64,000 nucleotides of DNA from a bacterium (GTDB lineage Bacteria; Bdellovibrionota_C; UBA2361; SZUA-149; JAEUWB01), in assembly GCA_016786595.1 (NCBI GenBank), contig JAEUWB010000060.1:1-64000 (forward strand), in the 5' to 3' direction. Positions within the stretch are counted from its first letter, which is position 1; each line of letters opens with the position of its first letter. Shown here one piece after another: positions 8,340 to 16,998 of this stretch. A program made the translations under genes and the position numbers. A model generated the notes under the pieces. That model was not told the origin of the DNA, made no database searches, and saw only the letters and a list, made by a program, of their open reading frames with translations.

Positions 8340-9338
8340 ATGCTATTGATAAAATCAGTGCGACAAATAATTTCTCCAATTCGACTCGGAATTCTCGGCT
8401 CAGGACAACATGCACAGCGAGTAATTTTACCTGTGTTAACTGAACTAGCAAACAAATTCGCTATTTCAGCGATTAGCGCTAGCTCAAATGAAAAACATCA
8501 ACTCCTATCCGAGAAACTTCCAGCTACTAAAATATTTGATTCCTATTCTGGTTTACTCAATTCAGGTCTAGTTGATGCTATTTATATTGCACTTCCTAAT
8601 CACCTCCATGCTGAGTGGACAACTAAAGCTCTCAGCTTAAAACTGGACGTTCTCTGTGAAAAACCCGGGGTAATTACCGCGAATGAAGCAGTTTCAACTG
8701 CAGCCGCAGCAAATCTGCAGCACTGCTATATCCGCGATGCTTTTATGTATAAATTCCACCCGCAACACCAGTTTATTCAGAGCCAAATTAAACTTCATCA
8801 ACTCGGTGAAATAAAAGCCCTCACAGCAAGTTTTAGCTACTATTTAGATGACCCAATGAATATTCGTTTAAAGGCCGACTGCGCAGGAGGAGCTTTAAAT
8901 GATGTTGGATGTTATCTGATCGACTTACTCCACATGTATGACCTAAAGCCAACTAGCCTTGAGTCTTCGCTGCGCATTGGGTCAACAGGGGTAGACCTAG
9001 CAGGCCAAGCAAAAATCTCTTGCCTTAATGGGGCAACTGCAATTCTTAACTTTGGTTGTCAAACTGAAAAGTCTAACACCTACACCATTACTTGTGCGGC
9101 TGGATCGATTACTTGCCACCAAGCCTTTCATATTCCACGTAACAAGCAAGCGCGAATTTCCATTCGCAGCAACACAGAGCAACTCGTCAAGTTCTGTCCG
9201 CCGGCAAATCACTATCGATTAATGTTTGAAGATTTTTACTGCACGATTACCGAGCGAACAGCAAGTTTCGTAGAGCCACGCAGGATCTTACGAGCCGAGC
9301 TTCTGGAGCAAATTCGGAATTCCTCCTACGGAGCTTAG
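8340..9338 (+). CDS. Gfo/Idh/MocA-family oxidoreductase
   Basis: An NAD(P)-dependent sugar or cyclitol dehydrogenase-type enzyme of unknown substrate. The N-terminal Rossmann fold starts with GILGSGQH (17-24). The family EKPG motif is at 107-110 in LCEKPG. GGALNDVGCYLIDLL near residue 180 corresponds to the family's catalytic DxxxH-like helix, where the usual His is not clear. At 332 residues it has normal length. An in-frame TTG lies one codon upstream; I chose the ATG at 8340. No Shine-Dalgarno sequence is obvious. It is monocistronic, followed by a repeat element. Confidence 0.85.
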   Translation: MLLIKSVRQIISPIRLGILGSGQHAQRVILPVLTELANKFAISAISASSNEKHQLLSEKLPATKIFDSYSGLLNSGLVDAIYIALPNHLHAEWTTKALSLKLDVLCEKPGVITANEAVSTAAAANLQHCYIRDAFMYKFHPQHQFIQSQIKLHQLGEIKALTASFSYYLDDPMNIRLKADCAGGALNDVGCYLIDLLHMYDLKPTSLESSLRIGSTGVDLAGQAKISCLNGATAILNFGCQTEKSNTYTITCAAGSITCHQAFHIPRNKQARISIRSNTEQLVKFCPPANHYRLMFEDFYCTITERTASFVEPRRILRAELLEQIRNSSYGA

Positions 9339-9416
9339 AGCGTTTTATAAGCGCTCCTTAGAGTAACTTACTATTTGCTACATAGAATCGTGAATTGCTC
9401 TAATACATTCCTTGCT

Positions 9417-9537
9417 GCTTAGGCTTGCACTTCGACTTTTTGGAAAGCCTTATGCCTCACTGCCCAGTGCATGAATAGAGTTCATGCGTAATTGAAAAAG
9501 GGAATGGAGAAGGGAAAGTATAAGTTCAAGCCTACGC
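9417..9537. repeat. Intergenic inverted-repeat element (GCTTAGGCTTGAACTT family, member 2)
   Basis: GCTTAGGCTTGCACTT on the left (9417-9432) faces AAGTTCAAGCCTACGC on the right (about 9522-9537). The interior differs from the other members except for the AGAAGGGAAAGTATAAG stretch at the right, which resembles member 5. It lies between convergent genes. Confidence 0.75.
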
Positions 9538-9561
9538 CACAATCAGGTTATTGTTGACCAC

Positions 9562-10131
9562 CTAACGTGCGGCTACGCGCCTTGGCCGAAACTGAACCAC
9601 ATTTGAAGCCTCGCTAGCCTGATCCTTAACCTGGTCATCGTTACTTGCAGCTTGCTCACTAGGCTTAGCGTTACGCTCGGCATTGCCAGCTAAAACATCT
9701 TTTAGTTCATCGGCAACGACTTGAAAGGCCTGCGCTTGAGATTTGTATTGAACAAGTTCAAGTCCAAGCTTAACCACTGAGGCAAATTCTTGCTTGTCTG
9801 AACACTCAGCGAGTTTTTTAGAAACGCGCTCAATCACGATATTCGATTCACTGACTTTGCGTTCAAATTGCGCTTTTAATTTAATTAACTCTTGCACGCC
9901 TACCCCATACGGCAAGCCGATAATCTCATTTAGTTTAATTCTTAATTCCTGGTGGGCTTTAAGCCAAACCTGCGCGCGATAGTCGTTAGTGATATCGGTA
10001 ATAACTTCGGGCTTATTGGAAAGACTATGACGCATTGAGGCATAGAGCTGCTCTGCGCGATATGATTTTGCAACTAACACTCTAAGACGCGATCCAACAG
10101 TCGACTGAGAACTCACAATAAATTTCCTCAC
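9562..10131 (-). CDS. Hypothetical coiled-coil cytosolic protein
   Basis: I do not recognise it. The 189 residues have no signal peptide or membrane segment. Residues 35-150 are heptad-rich and highly charged (predicted coiled coil). Residues 150-175 are a disordered linker rich in Asn, Asp, Ser and Ala, and the last residues are a basic tail ending VVQFRPRRVAAR. A basic tail after a disordered linker is common in nucleic-acid-binding or scaffold proteins, but no function follows from it. It is divergent from the sigma factor gene across a 331-bp gap. Codon use resembles neighbouring genes. Confidence 0.65.
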   Translation of the reverse strand: MRKFIVSSQSTVGSRLRVLVAKSYRAEQLYASMRHSLSNKPEVITDITNDYRAQVWLKAHQELRIKLNEIIGLPYGVGVQELIKLKAQFERKVSESNIVIERVSKKLAECSDKQEFASVVKLGLELVQYKSQAQAFQVVADELKDVLAGNAERNAKPSEQAASNDDQVKDQASEASNVVQFRPRRVAAR

Positions 10132-10462
10132 AACATTCTAACGCCTATAATATACCGCGCTTTAGAGATAGAGTCACGCTTTTGCAAGCTACTCTTAAGT
10201 TAAACCAAGAAATTCTCAGGAAGAAATAGAAAAATTATCTGCTCTAATCTTGTATGCAAGATCTCGGGGACGTAAAATTCCTGGAAATGCCTACAGAATC
10301 TCCGTTCTAGTCTACGCTCTATTTATGCAGAGCAGATAAAAAATTAAAGCGATATCAATAAGTTAAAACACTTATCAGTGCTAGCGACATATCAGCAAAA
10401 ATTTAAAAGACCGGAAATTACTTCTCTGCATCTAATTTAGAGTAACAGGGAGTGTTCAAGTT
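10132..10462. promoter_or_regulatory. Divergent intergenic region upstream of the sigma factor, with inverted repeat
   Basis: This 331-bp gap holds no ORF I can support. TTATCTGCTCT at 10235-10245 is exactly inverted at 10329-10339 (AGAGCAGATAA), followed by an A-rich run. A shorter hairpin (GCTCT...AGAGC, 10316-10333) overlaps the right arm. The alternatives could be two mutually exclusive structures in a leader RNA of the sigma gene, or an unrelated small RNA. I see no other known element. Confidence 0.35.
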
Positions 10463-11227
10463 GTGTCAAGGTCAAAAGCTGCTACAAAAAGTAAACAAAA
10501 GATTCAAGAAGAACTCGAGCGCGAGGAGCTAATTCAAGCTTATTTGCCTCTAGTTAAACGGGTCGTTCATCGCTTAGCTGGACGCCTTTCAGCTGATGTT
10601 GACATCAATGAAATGATCAACTCCGGGATTATCGGATTAGTTGATGCGCTTGAAAAATATGACCCTCGCCATGAAACAAATTTTGCAACTTATGCGCAAT
10701 TCCGCATCCGCGGAGCCATTTTAGATAGTTTCCGTACACAGGACTGGGCCCCACGTTCGCTCAGACATAAAGCCAATAAACTCGAGCAAGCGTATTTAAA
10801 AATCGAACAAGAGCTTGGCCGCCCTGCAGATGACGATGAAGTTGCCCAGCTATTAGGCCTAGAAATCGACGAGCTCCAGCGGATGCTTTCTGAAGTGAGC
10901 GGCGTACTTATGCTCAGTTTTGATGAACTTGGGTTCGGACACGGCGAAGAACGCTTTAATGCAGATGAATATTTACCAAGCGCTAACCCTGACCCGCTTT
11001 CAAATTTACTCGAGTCTGAGCGAATTGAAATTATCTCCCGAGCACTCGACCGTTTACCCGAAAAAGAACGCCTGGTAATTACGTTATACTTCTACGAAGA
11101 GCTGAATCTAAAAGAAATTGGTGAGATTATTGGCGTAACTGAGTCACGTGCTTCGCAAGTCCGCTCACGCGCCTTACTTAGACTGAAAGGCTACTTGAAA
11201 CGTTCACTCGCTACAATCGCCGCTTAG
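10463..11227 (+). CDS. RNA polymerase sigma-70 family factor, FliA/WhiG (sigma-28) type
   Basis: An alternative sigma factor of 254 residues. Region 2 (LIQAYLPLVKRVVHRLAGR through FATYAQFRIRGAILD) binds core and the -10. Region 3 (RSLRHKANKLEQAYLK) follows. Region 4 (LNLKEIGEIIGVTESRASQ) is the -35-binding helix-turn-helix. The RGAILD...DWAPRSLR arrangement is typical of the FliA/WhiG group, which controls flagellar or sporulation/motility genes. No flagellar gene or anti-sigma FlgM is visible here. Translation probably starts at the GTG, which has GGGAG 10 nt upstream. The structured 331-bp leader may matter for its control. Confidence 0.9.
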   Translation: MSRSKAATKSKQKIQEELEREELIQAYLPLVKRVVHRLAGRLSADVDINEMINSGIIGLVDALEKYDPRHETNFATYAQFRIRGAILDSFRTQDWAPRSLRHKANKLEQAYLKIEQELGRPADDDEVAQLLGLEIDELQRMLSEVSGVLMLSFDELGFGHGEERFNADEYLPSANPDPLSNLLESERIEIISRALDRLPEKERLVITLYFYEELNLKEIGEIIGVTESRASQVRSRALLRLKGYLKRSLATIAA

Positions 11228-11255
11228 GTTATCAATGCCTGAGCGTTTAATAATA

Positions 11256-11397
11256 GCTTAGGCTTGAACTTAGACTTAAGCTGATCCTTCGCCAGTATTT
11301 TAAGCCAAACATTCAATAATTTAACGTATGCCCCTTAACCTTATTTTTAGAGGAATAAGGTTAAGGATCAGGCTAGGTTCATGTTCAAGCTTAAGTT
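11256..11397. repeat. Intergenic inverted-repeat element (GCTTAGGCTTGAACTT family, member 3)
   Basis: The left end is GCTTAGGCTTGAACTT (11256-11271) and the right end ATGTTCAAGCTTAAGTTT. Inside, CTGATCCTT/AAGGATCAG and a perfect 13-bp hairpin (CCTTAACCTTATT at 11333 with AATAAGGTTAAGG at 11354) nest concentrically. It sits between the convergent sigma factor and superoxide dismutase genes and could terminate both. Confidence 0.75.
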
Positions 11398-11426
11398 TAT
11401 AAGGCGCGAAATCAGCAGTATCAACT

Positions 11427-12026
11427 CTAACTACAACATTTACCGCCAAAGCGTGCTTCGACGTACTTCCAATTAATTACTTTAGTAAATGCCTCGACGT
11501 ACTCAGCACGTCGATTTTGATATTTTAAGTAATAGGCATGTTCCCAAACATCAATCACTAATAGTGGCTCAGTAACCCATTGAGATAAATTTTGGTGCTT
11601 TTCAGCTGTAAGAATTTCTAGTTTCTGAGCAGGGTGATTTTTGACAAGCATTGCCCAGCCAGAAGCTTCAACTGCAGTAGCGGCAGCTTTAAATTGCGCC
11701 ATAAAAGCATCAAAGCTTCCGAAGTCTTTTTCAATTTGTGTTAACAATGCTCCACTTGGCTTGCCGCCGCCATTAGGCACCATGTTCTTCCAAAAAATAC
11801 AGTGCAAGAAATGGCCTGCACCGTGGAATGCTAGTTCTCTCGACCAGTGCTTAACCAGCGCAAAGTCATTGGCTTCACGAGCCTCAGCTAGCTTAGCTTC
11901 AGCAGTATTTAAACCTTTTACATATGCAGCGTGGTGTAAGTCATGATGCAACTTCATCGTCTGCTCATCGATAAACGGTTCTAGTGCATTATATGGGTAA
12001 TCTAGTGCTGGTAACTCATGTGGCAT
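11427..12026 (-). CDS. Fe/Mn superoxide dismutase
   Basis: It dismutates superoxide to O2 and H2O2 and is cytosolic (no signal peptide). The metal ligands are all present: H27 in LHHDLHHAAY, H75 in GHFLHCIFW, and D159 and H163 in DVWEHAYYL. The 199-residue length is normal. The second ligand motif reads GHFLH rather than the commoner GGHxNH, as in the GHxLH subgroup of this family. Metal preference (Fe or Mn) cannot be settled by eye. The C-terminus ends in an unusual GGKCCS with two adjacent cysteines. AAGGAGG lies 9 nt before the ATG, an excellent ribosome-binding site. A dispersed 145-bp repeat lies just upstream. Confidence 0.95.
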   Translation of the reverse strand: MPHELPALDYPYNALEPFIDEQTMKLHHDLHHAAYVKGLNTAEAKLAEAREANDFALVKHWSRELAFHGAGHFLHCIFWKNMVPNGGGKPSGALLTQIEKDFGSFDAFMAQFKAAATAVEASGWAMLVKNHPAQKLEILTAEKHQNLSQWVTEPLLVIDVWEHAYYLKYQNRRAEYVEAFTKVINWKYVEARFGGKCCS

Positions 12027-12069
12027 AATTAAGTGCCTCCTTAGTGAAAATCTTTAGAGAGCCTGAGAA

Positions 12070-12213
12070 ATAAGTTGTGTCGCAGACACAACCAGTAAAT
12101 AGCGTTTCCCTTTTAAAAATAAACTTATATATAGCTTAATCCACCCAAAGGAAATGTTTTTTATAGCTTAGCTGTGTTTGCTACATATCCAAAATAGTTT
12201 CGGGAAACGCTAT
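12070..12213 (+). repeat. 145-bp dispersed repeat, copy 1
   Basis: It is nearly the reverse complement of 50365-50509. Shared landmarks in order are GTTGTGTC-loop-GACACAAC (perfect 8-bp hairpin), ATAGCGTTTCCC, a TTTTAAAAATA stretch, GGAAATGTTTTTTATAG and GGGAAACGCTAT. ATAGCGTTTCC and its inverse bound the inner about 110 bp like terminal inverted repeats. It is non-coding and lies between the sod promoter side and the 3' end of the receiver-kinase gene. Confidence 0.85.
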
Positions 12214-12248
12214 AATAGTAAATTAAGCAGTAGAAGGGCAAGTTCGCG

Positions 12249-13436
12249 CTAACATTCAGGCAGAAGCGCAAATTCAAGGGTCACCTCGAATTCTGTCTGT
12301 CCGTCTGCGTTTGCAGCTTTCCGTTCAAACTGGATTGAACCTTGATTTAAATCTACATAGTAGCTGGCAATTGCAAGCCCCAGACCAGCGCCTTGCTGTT
12401 CACGCTTCTCACGGTCAATCTGCGTGAACATCTCCTGAGCATAAGCAAGTTCTTCCTTGGTCATGCCTGGACCATGATCATGAATGCTCATTTTCACCTT
12501 GTCGCCGTTACGTGCCAGAGCGATTTGAATTGGATGCTCTAGTGGAGAAAACTTATCAGCATTACTCAGGAGTTGGCGCAAGGCTTCAATCATTTGCACA
12601 GAATAGACGTGGATAAAATGCGGTTTGGGCCCTCGCTCAAAATTCACTACACGTCCAGTTCGCATATTGGGCTGAGTAAATTCAATCGCTTGTTCGATTA
12701 GTGATTCGACTGCGATGCGCGAGCGCATTTTAGAGAACGAAACTGCTGCCGCGCCAGATTCAATTTGTTGCAAGCTGATGAAGTCTGAAACCAAGCGCTG
12801 CAGACGCTGCGCTCCGTGCTGGATTGAATCCAAGAGCTGCTGCATGTTTTCAGGGTTTTGCTGGTCTTGGGTATCAGTAATTTTTTCTCGCAATAATTCA
12901 CTGCCAGTGCAAACTGCGACAAGCGGTGTTTTAAATTCATGCGATAAGCTGTTTAGAACCTGTTTACGGAAACTATCAAGTCGAACCTTACTGCCATTTG
13001 TACGCGCATGTGCAAGCGTAAGCTTGCCCTTAATTACAGCCAACATTTCGTCGAGCTCAAAGGGTTTTGTTAAGTAGTCATCGCAACCTAATGCTTTACC
13101 TTTTTGGATATCGGGCTTCGAAGAAAGTGCCGTTAAAAAAACAAACGGGATTGTGCACCATTCTGGATTTTGCTTAATCGCTGCATGTAAATCGCGTCCA
13201 TCTACTCCGGGCATCATAATATCGCAGATAATCAAATCTGGACGCTCGAACTTGAGGCTTTCAATTGACTTCATTGGATTGCTAACTGTGGTCACTTGAT
13301 AATTATGTGTTTGCAGAAACTCACGCACAGCAATCAGCACACTTTCATTATCATCGATCACCAGGATTTTGCCCTGATTTTCGCGACGTTCCGCAGCTTT
13401 GGGCGCTTGCCCTTTAGACGACTCTTGTTGAACCAT
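12249..13436 (-). CDS. Hybrid receiver-histidine kinase signalling protein
   Basis: Numbered from the upstream ATG at 13475 (408 residues), the order is: a receiver domain at about 36-155 (acidic D41-D42, phospho-acceptor D85, K137 in YLTKPFE), a HisKA domain with phospho-His179 in SLSHEFKTP, and an HATPase domain (LLSNADKF, HDHGPGM, AGLGLAIA) to the C-terminus. It has no sensor or membrane segment, so input must come from phosphorylation of its own receiver by another kinase, or from partners. I place the start at ATG 13436 because AGAAGG lies 9 nt before it, whereas the first ATG has no such site. No cognate response regulator is adjacent. It is divergent from fabD. Confidence 0.88.
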   Translation of the reverse strand: MVQQESSKGQAPKAAERRENQGKILVIDDNESVLIAVREFLQTHNYQVTTVSNPMKSIESLKFERPDLIICDIMMPGVDGRDLHAAIKQNPEWCTIPFVFLTALSSKPDIQKGKALGCDDYLTKPFELDEMLAVIKGKLTLAHARTNGSKVRLDSFRKQVLNSLSHEFKTPLVAVCTGSELLREKITDTQDQQNPENMQQLLDSIQHGAQRLQRLVSDFISLQQIESGAAAVSFSKMRSRIAVESLIEQAIEFTQPNMRTGRVVNFERGPKPHFIHVYSVQMIEALRQLLSNADKFSPLEHPIQIALARNGDKVKMSIHDHGPGMTKEELAYAQEMFTQIDREKREQQGAGLGLAIASYYVDLNQGSIQFERKAANADGQTEFEVTLEFALLPEC

Positions 13437-13546
13437 TTTGTAAAACCTTCTTACCGCAAAGAGAGATATCGACATTTTATGCGATATTCTTGATATTTTA
13501 TCCCGTTCATACTATTTCGATCAGCTTCAAACAGATGTGAGGTGAT

Positions 13547-14467
13547 ATGGCTTTTGCAGCACTTTTCCCCGGACAGGGATCTCAAAGCGTCGGTATGGGT
13601 AAAGCGTTTTTCGACGCTTCAGACGAGGCTAAGAAAATTTTTTCCCGTGCAGATGAGGCTCTGGGTTTTTCTATTTCCAAGCTTTGCTTCGAGGGGCCAA
13701 TCGACGAACTAACGCTCACGCAGAATGCACAGCCTGCGATTTTACTTGTCAGTTATCTTGCATTTAAACTTGCCGGTCTAAACCCGGTTGCTGCAGCAGG
13801 GCACAGTCTTGGTGAATACTCAGCACTTGCCGCCGCTGGCAGCCTCGAACTTGAAGATGCCCTAGTATTAGTGAATAAGCGTGGCAAATATATGCAAGCG
13901 GCAGTGCCCGCTGGCGCAGGTAAAATGATTGCTGTAATGGGGCCGACTGAGGAGCAGATCCGTCAAGTTCTGGCCAATGTTAGTGCTGGAGTGGCTGAAA
14001 TTGCGAATTTAAACTCACCTGGACAGACAGTCGTGTCTGGCGACGTGACTGGGGTTGAACAAGGTGGAAAACTACTTAAGGAAGCCGGTGCAAAAATTAT
14101 TCCGCTAAATGTCAGCGCACCGTTTCATTGCTCACTAATGCGGGCTGCAGCTGATCAGCTCAGTCCTGACCTTGATACGGTAGCATTTAAAGACCCGCTT
14201 TTCCCGATTTACGCTAATGTCACGGGTAAAGCTGTGAGGTCAGCCGCTGATGCACGAAAACTTTTAAAAGATCAGGTTTGTGCCTCTGTGCGTTGGGTCG
14301 ACTGCATGCAAGGACTATTCTCAGAAACAGGCACGAACAAGGCAATTGAATTTGGTTCGGGAGATGTGCTCGCGAAGCTTCTCAAGCGCATTAATACTAA
14401 TATCGCTAGTTACAATGTAGATAAGCCAGACCAACTTCAGGGCTTAGCTCAGTTTCTAAACGCATAA
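13547..14467 (+). CDS. fabD: Malonyl-CoA:ACP transacylase
   Basis: It loads malonyl groups from CoA onto acyl carrier protein for fatty acid synthesis. The 306 residues carry LFPGQGSQ (6-13), the nucleophile elbow GHSLG (85-89, S87), R112 in NKRGKYMQ for the malonyl carboxylate, and catalytic H194 in PFHCSLM. GAGGTGAT lies just upstream of the ATG, a strong ribosome-binding site. It is isolated from other fab genes here, unlike the usual plsX-fabHDG cluster. Because a phosphopantetheinyl transferase also lies in this window (35.6 kb), a role in polyketide-like synthesis cannot be excluded, but housekeeping is likelier. Confidence 0.95.
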   Translation: MAFAALFPGQGSQSVGMGKAFFDASDEAKKIFSRADEALGFSISKLCFEGPIDELTLTQNAQPAILLVSYLAFKLAGLNPVAAAGHSLGEYSALAAAGSLELEDALVLVNKRGKYMQAAVPAGAGKMIAVMGPTEEQIRQVLANVSAGVAEIANLNSPGQTVVSGDVTGVEQGGKLLKEAGAKIIPLNVSAPFHCSLMRAAADQLSPDLDTVAFKDPLFPIYANVTGKAVRSAADARKLLKDQVCASVRWVDCMQGLFSETGTNKAIEFGSGDVLAKLLKRINTNIASYNVDKPDQLQGLAQFLNA

Positions 14468-14566
14468 AATTTATTAAATATTCTAAGCTGAGCAAGCTTA
14501 AATCGTGTAGAATAGAGCTAGGTAGCGCTATGCTTGCTACTGTTTTTTCTCTATGCGGTTGGTGTG

Positions 14567-15832
14567 ATGTCTAAGTCATTTGTATTACTTTTTTTACTGC
14601 TGCCACTCCTATCTTCCTGTGCTTACTTGCGCATTGACCCGATGAATGTGCTCGTACGAAGCGATGTAATCGACTCGGCAGCAGATGAAAAGAGGATCTT
14701 GGCTAAGGCACGCCTCGACCGCACCGAGGATGGTCGAGTTCGGGTAATCTACGTGGCAGGTAGCCCTTATGAACGAGGCTATCAACAGGGCGTACTGCTG
14801 CGCCAAGAAATCAAAGACAACATTGGATATATCCACGACCAAGCAATAAAAAAATTTCATTTCGAAGAGCTTTTTGACGAAGCGTTCACACGCATGGTTC
14901 CATACATTCCCGTCGAGCATATTGAAGAGATGCGCGGCCTGGCCCATGGCGCACGCATGCCACTGAAAGTAATTCTCAGGATGCACATACTGGCAGACAT
15001 CGGAGAGTGGGGTGGAAAGAAAAAAATTAAAGATGTAATCAAGCAGCAGATGAAAGGAATCGACCTGGGAACATCGTGCAGCAATCTCGGTGCTCAGGAA
15101 GGCGCAACGGTCGATGGCAAACTCTACGCTGTAAGAATTTTAGATTGGGGGCTGCATCGCATTTCACGCCTGCACGAATACGCACTGATTACTGTGGGCA
15201 TTCCAGATCAAGGAGTTCCCTATGCAAATATCGGCTGGGCTGGCTACCTCGGTTCAGTCTCAGGCATGAATGCAAAAGGCATTACCATTGGAGAGATGGG
15301 ATATGGCGACCCTCCTGGTGAAACATTACAGGGCACACCAATGCCTTTTATGCTGCGCGACGTGATGACTTACGCCAAGGACTTAAGCGATGTGCGAAGA
15401 ATTTTACGTGACACTGTTGGAACGAATTCCTATGCATTCCTAATGACTGATGGAAAAACTGGTGAAGGCGAGCTTTACGTCAAAGACCGTAATCGTTTTT
15501 TAGCATTTCCGCCCAACACGGATGTGCGCGATCATAAGGAGCATTTACCGGCGATTCAGAATATTGTTTACGGTGGGCACTACAATGAGTTGATGACTGA
15601 TTTGCTTTCAAAGTACCGTGGGGAAATTTCTCCGCAGTTACTAATGAACACCATTATTCCGCAAATAATTATGAAATCAAATTTTCAGAACGTTATCTAT
15701 TCACCAACTGATTTACAGTTTTGGGTAAGTAACGCACAAAATAAGGATTCTCTTGCCGCTGATGCGCCGTATTCTTTCTTTGATTTCAAAAAAGCTCTTG
15801 ATGATTATCGCCGCTTCCTACTCAACCACTAG
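14567..15832 (+). CDS. Lipoprotein of the C45 / acyl-CoA:6-APA acyltransferase-like Ntn hydrolase family
   Basis: From ATG 14567, residues 1-18 form a lipoprotein signal (hydrophobic core, then LLSSC, Cys18). The rest resembles the C45/phospholipase B-like/choloylglycine-hydrolase superfamily. Conserved features are GSPYERGYQQG near 66-76, a helical lead-in, then GTSCSNLG, where Cys171 would be the N-terminal nucleophile exposed by autocleavage. VRILDWGL follows, with later GYLGSVSGMN and NSYAFLMTD. These enzymes hydrolyse or transfer acyl groups on amides (penicillins, bile salts, N-acyl amino acids); the substrate here is unknown. The upstream in-frame TTG at 14534 would spoil the signal peptide. 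A periplasmic, outer-membrane-attached location is inferred. Confidence 0.78.
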   Translation: MSKSFVLLFLLLPLLSSCAYLRIDPMNVLVRSDVIDSAADEKRILAKARLDRTEDGRVRVIYVAGSPYERGYQQGVLLRQEIKDNIGYIHDQAIKKFHFEELFDEAFTRMVPYIPVEHIEEMRGLAHGARMPLKVILRMHILADIGEWGGKKKIKDVIKQQMKGIDLGTSCSNLGAQEGATVDGKLYAVRILDWGLHRISRLHEYALITVGIPDQGVPYANIGWAGYLGSVSGMNAKGITIGEMGYGDPPGETLQGTPMPFMLRDVMTYAKDLSDVRRILRDTVGTNSYAFLMTDGKTGEGELYVKDRNRFLAFPPNTDVRDHKEHLPAIQNIVYGGHYNELMTDLLSKYRGEISPQLLMNTIIPQIIMKSNFQNVIYSPTDLQFWVSNAQNKDSLAADAPYSFFDFKKALDDYRRFLLNH

Positions 15833-15976
15833 GGAAGTAAGGCTGGGCAGACTCCATCGAATTGCAATCTCTTTGCGCCTTGAGTCATTACAAGGTAGGT
15901 CTCGGCGTGAGCGTTTGACCGAGACCGCGGTCGAACGCAGCGCAACTGAAGCACTCTGTTCACTTAGTTTTCACCC

Positions 15977-16069
15977 GTCATTGCGAACGAAGTGAAGCAA
16001 TCTGTTCACTTAGCACGAAAAGATATCAATATATCGGTTAACAGATTGCTTCACTTCGTTCGCAATGAC
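15977..16069. repeat. Perfect 30-bp inverted repeat (GTCATTGCGAA family) in a 321-bp gap
   Basis: The gap 15833-16153 has no gene. GTCATTGCGAACGAAGTGAA... (30 bp from 15977) is exactly inverted at 16040-16069, with a 33-nt spacer. It belongs to the GTCATTGCGAG...GAAGCAATCTG palindrome family, also present at 41.3-41.6 kb. A second hairpin (GGTCTCGG/CCGAGACC, about 15898-15925) lies upstream. The element lies between convergent genes and could end transcription on both strands. Confidence 0.85.
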
Positions 16070-16153
16070 ACCAAATGCATAGACGAAAGATATTGCCAAC
16101 CTAGGACTTAATCCGAGCTACGCTATAGTGTTTTACTTCTTGGTGTAACAGCT

Positions 16154-16996
16154 TTATTTTCCGGATGCGCTTTGCTGCTGAATCGCTCCAGTTTTTGCAA
16201 CCGTGAAAACGATATCACCATTAAGATCTGTACGTAAGAGTTTCGACCCAGATAATTTCCAGCGCTCTAAGACCTCACTACTTGGATACTCACGCACGTT
16301 ATCTTGATTAACACTAAGCACAGCATATTGAGGGCTCACAGCAGTAATAAAGTCCTGATCGCCGGTATACTTCGACCCGTGATGTCCAAGCTTAACTAAA
16401 TCGCATTTTAAGCTAGCTTCATGCTCAAGCAGGAATTTTTCAGTAGCAATTAATGCATCCCCCATCAGTAAAGCGCAAAATTTCCCATACTGGAGTCTAA
16501 TTACAAGTGAATTCTCATTCCAATCATCTCCAGGAAAACGCTCAAGTGTCGGAACTAAAACTTCAAGATTAATAGCACCTAGGTTGATTTTATCGCCGCG
16601 CGTTAACGCGCGGTAATTCCGCGGATTAGTTTTGCGGGCGAGTTCTGCATACCAACGATAAGGCTCTTCAATCCCAGGAATCGCCGCGCCATTATCAAAA
16701 ACAAATGGTCGATTAAATTTTTCATAGAGATAGAAAAAGCCGCCAAGATGGTCCTGGTGTAGATGTGTGATTATTATACCAGCCAGTTGATCCGTAATTT
16801 TGTCCAGTTTACCAGCTAAACTATAAATTGATTTAGCGTTTCCAGTATCGATTAAGTAGTGTCGATCGTCGAAACTCAGTAATGCAGCATCTCCCTCACC
16901 AACATCAAAAAAATGAATTTTTAATTCTTCAGCCATAGCGCAGGGTTGTTTATAAAATACGAATAAAAGAAAAATCCATAGATATGACAAAATCAT
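16154..16996 (-). CDS. Secreted ComEC/Rec2-like metallo-beta-lactamase-fold hydrolase
   Basis: A signal peptide (residues 1-21, hydrophobic, ending CAMAEE) exports a single MBL domain. It starts with FFDVGEGDA (29-37) and DTGN (50-53), then the metal-binding THLHQDH (77-83), a later GDALIATE, and LGHHGSKY. This layout matches the soluble ComEC C-terminal-like domain (DNA-uptake nuclease family), but here it stands alone and the membrane channel part is missing. A periplasmic nuclease or phosphodiesterase is plausible. It is the last gene of the five-gene minus-strand operon; its start is 3 bp from the stop of the alpha/beta-hydrolase lipoprotein gene. Confidence 0.82.
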   Translation of the reverse strand: MILSYLWIFLLFVFYKQPCAMAEELKIHFFDVGEGDAALLSFDDRHYLIDTGNAKSIYSLAGKLDKITDQLAGIIITHLHQDHLGGFFYLYEKFNRPFVFDNGAAIPGIEEPYRWYAELARKTNPRNYRALTRGDKINLGAINLEVLVPTLERFPGDDWNENSLVIRLQYGKFCALLMGDALIATEKFLLEHEASLKCDLVKLGHHGSKYTGDQDFITAVSPQYAVLSVNQDNVREYPSSEVLERWKLSGSKLLRTDLNGDIVFTVAKTGAIQQQSASGK

Positions 16997-16998
16997 GT

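Noticed and set aside
14534-14566. Upstream TTG start for the C45-like lipoprotein
   Set aside because: It would add 11 residues before a good lipoprotein signal; ATG 14567 fits better.
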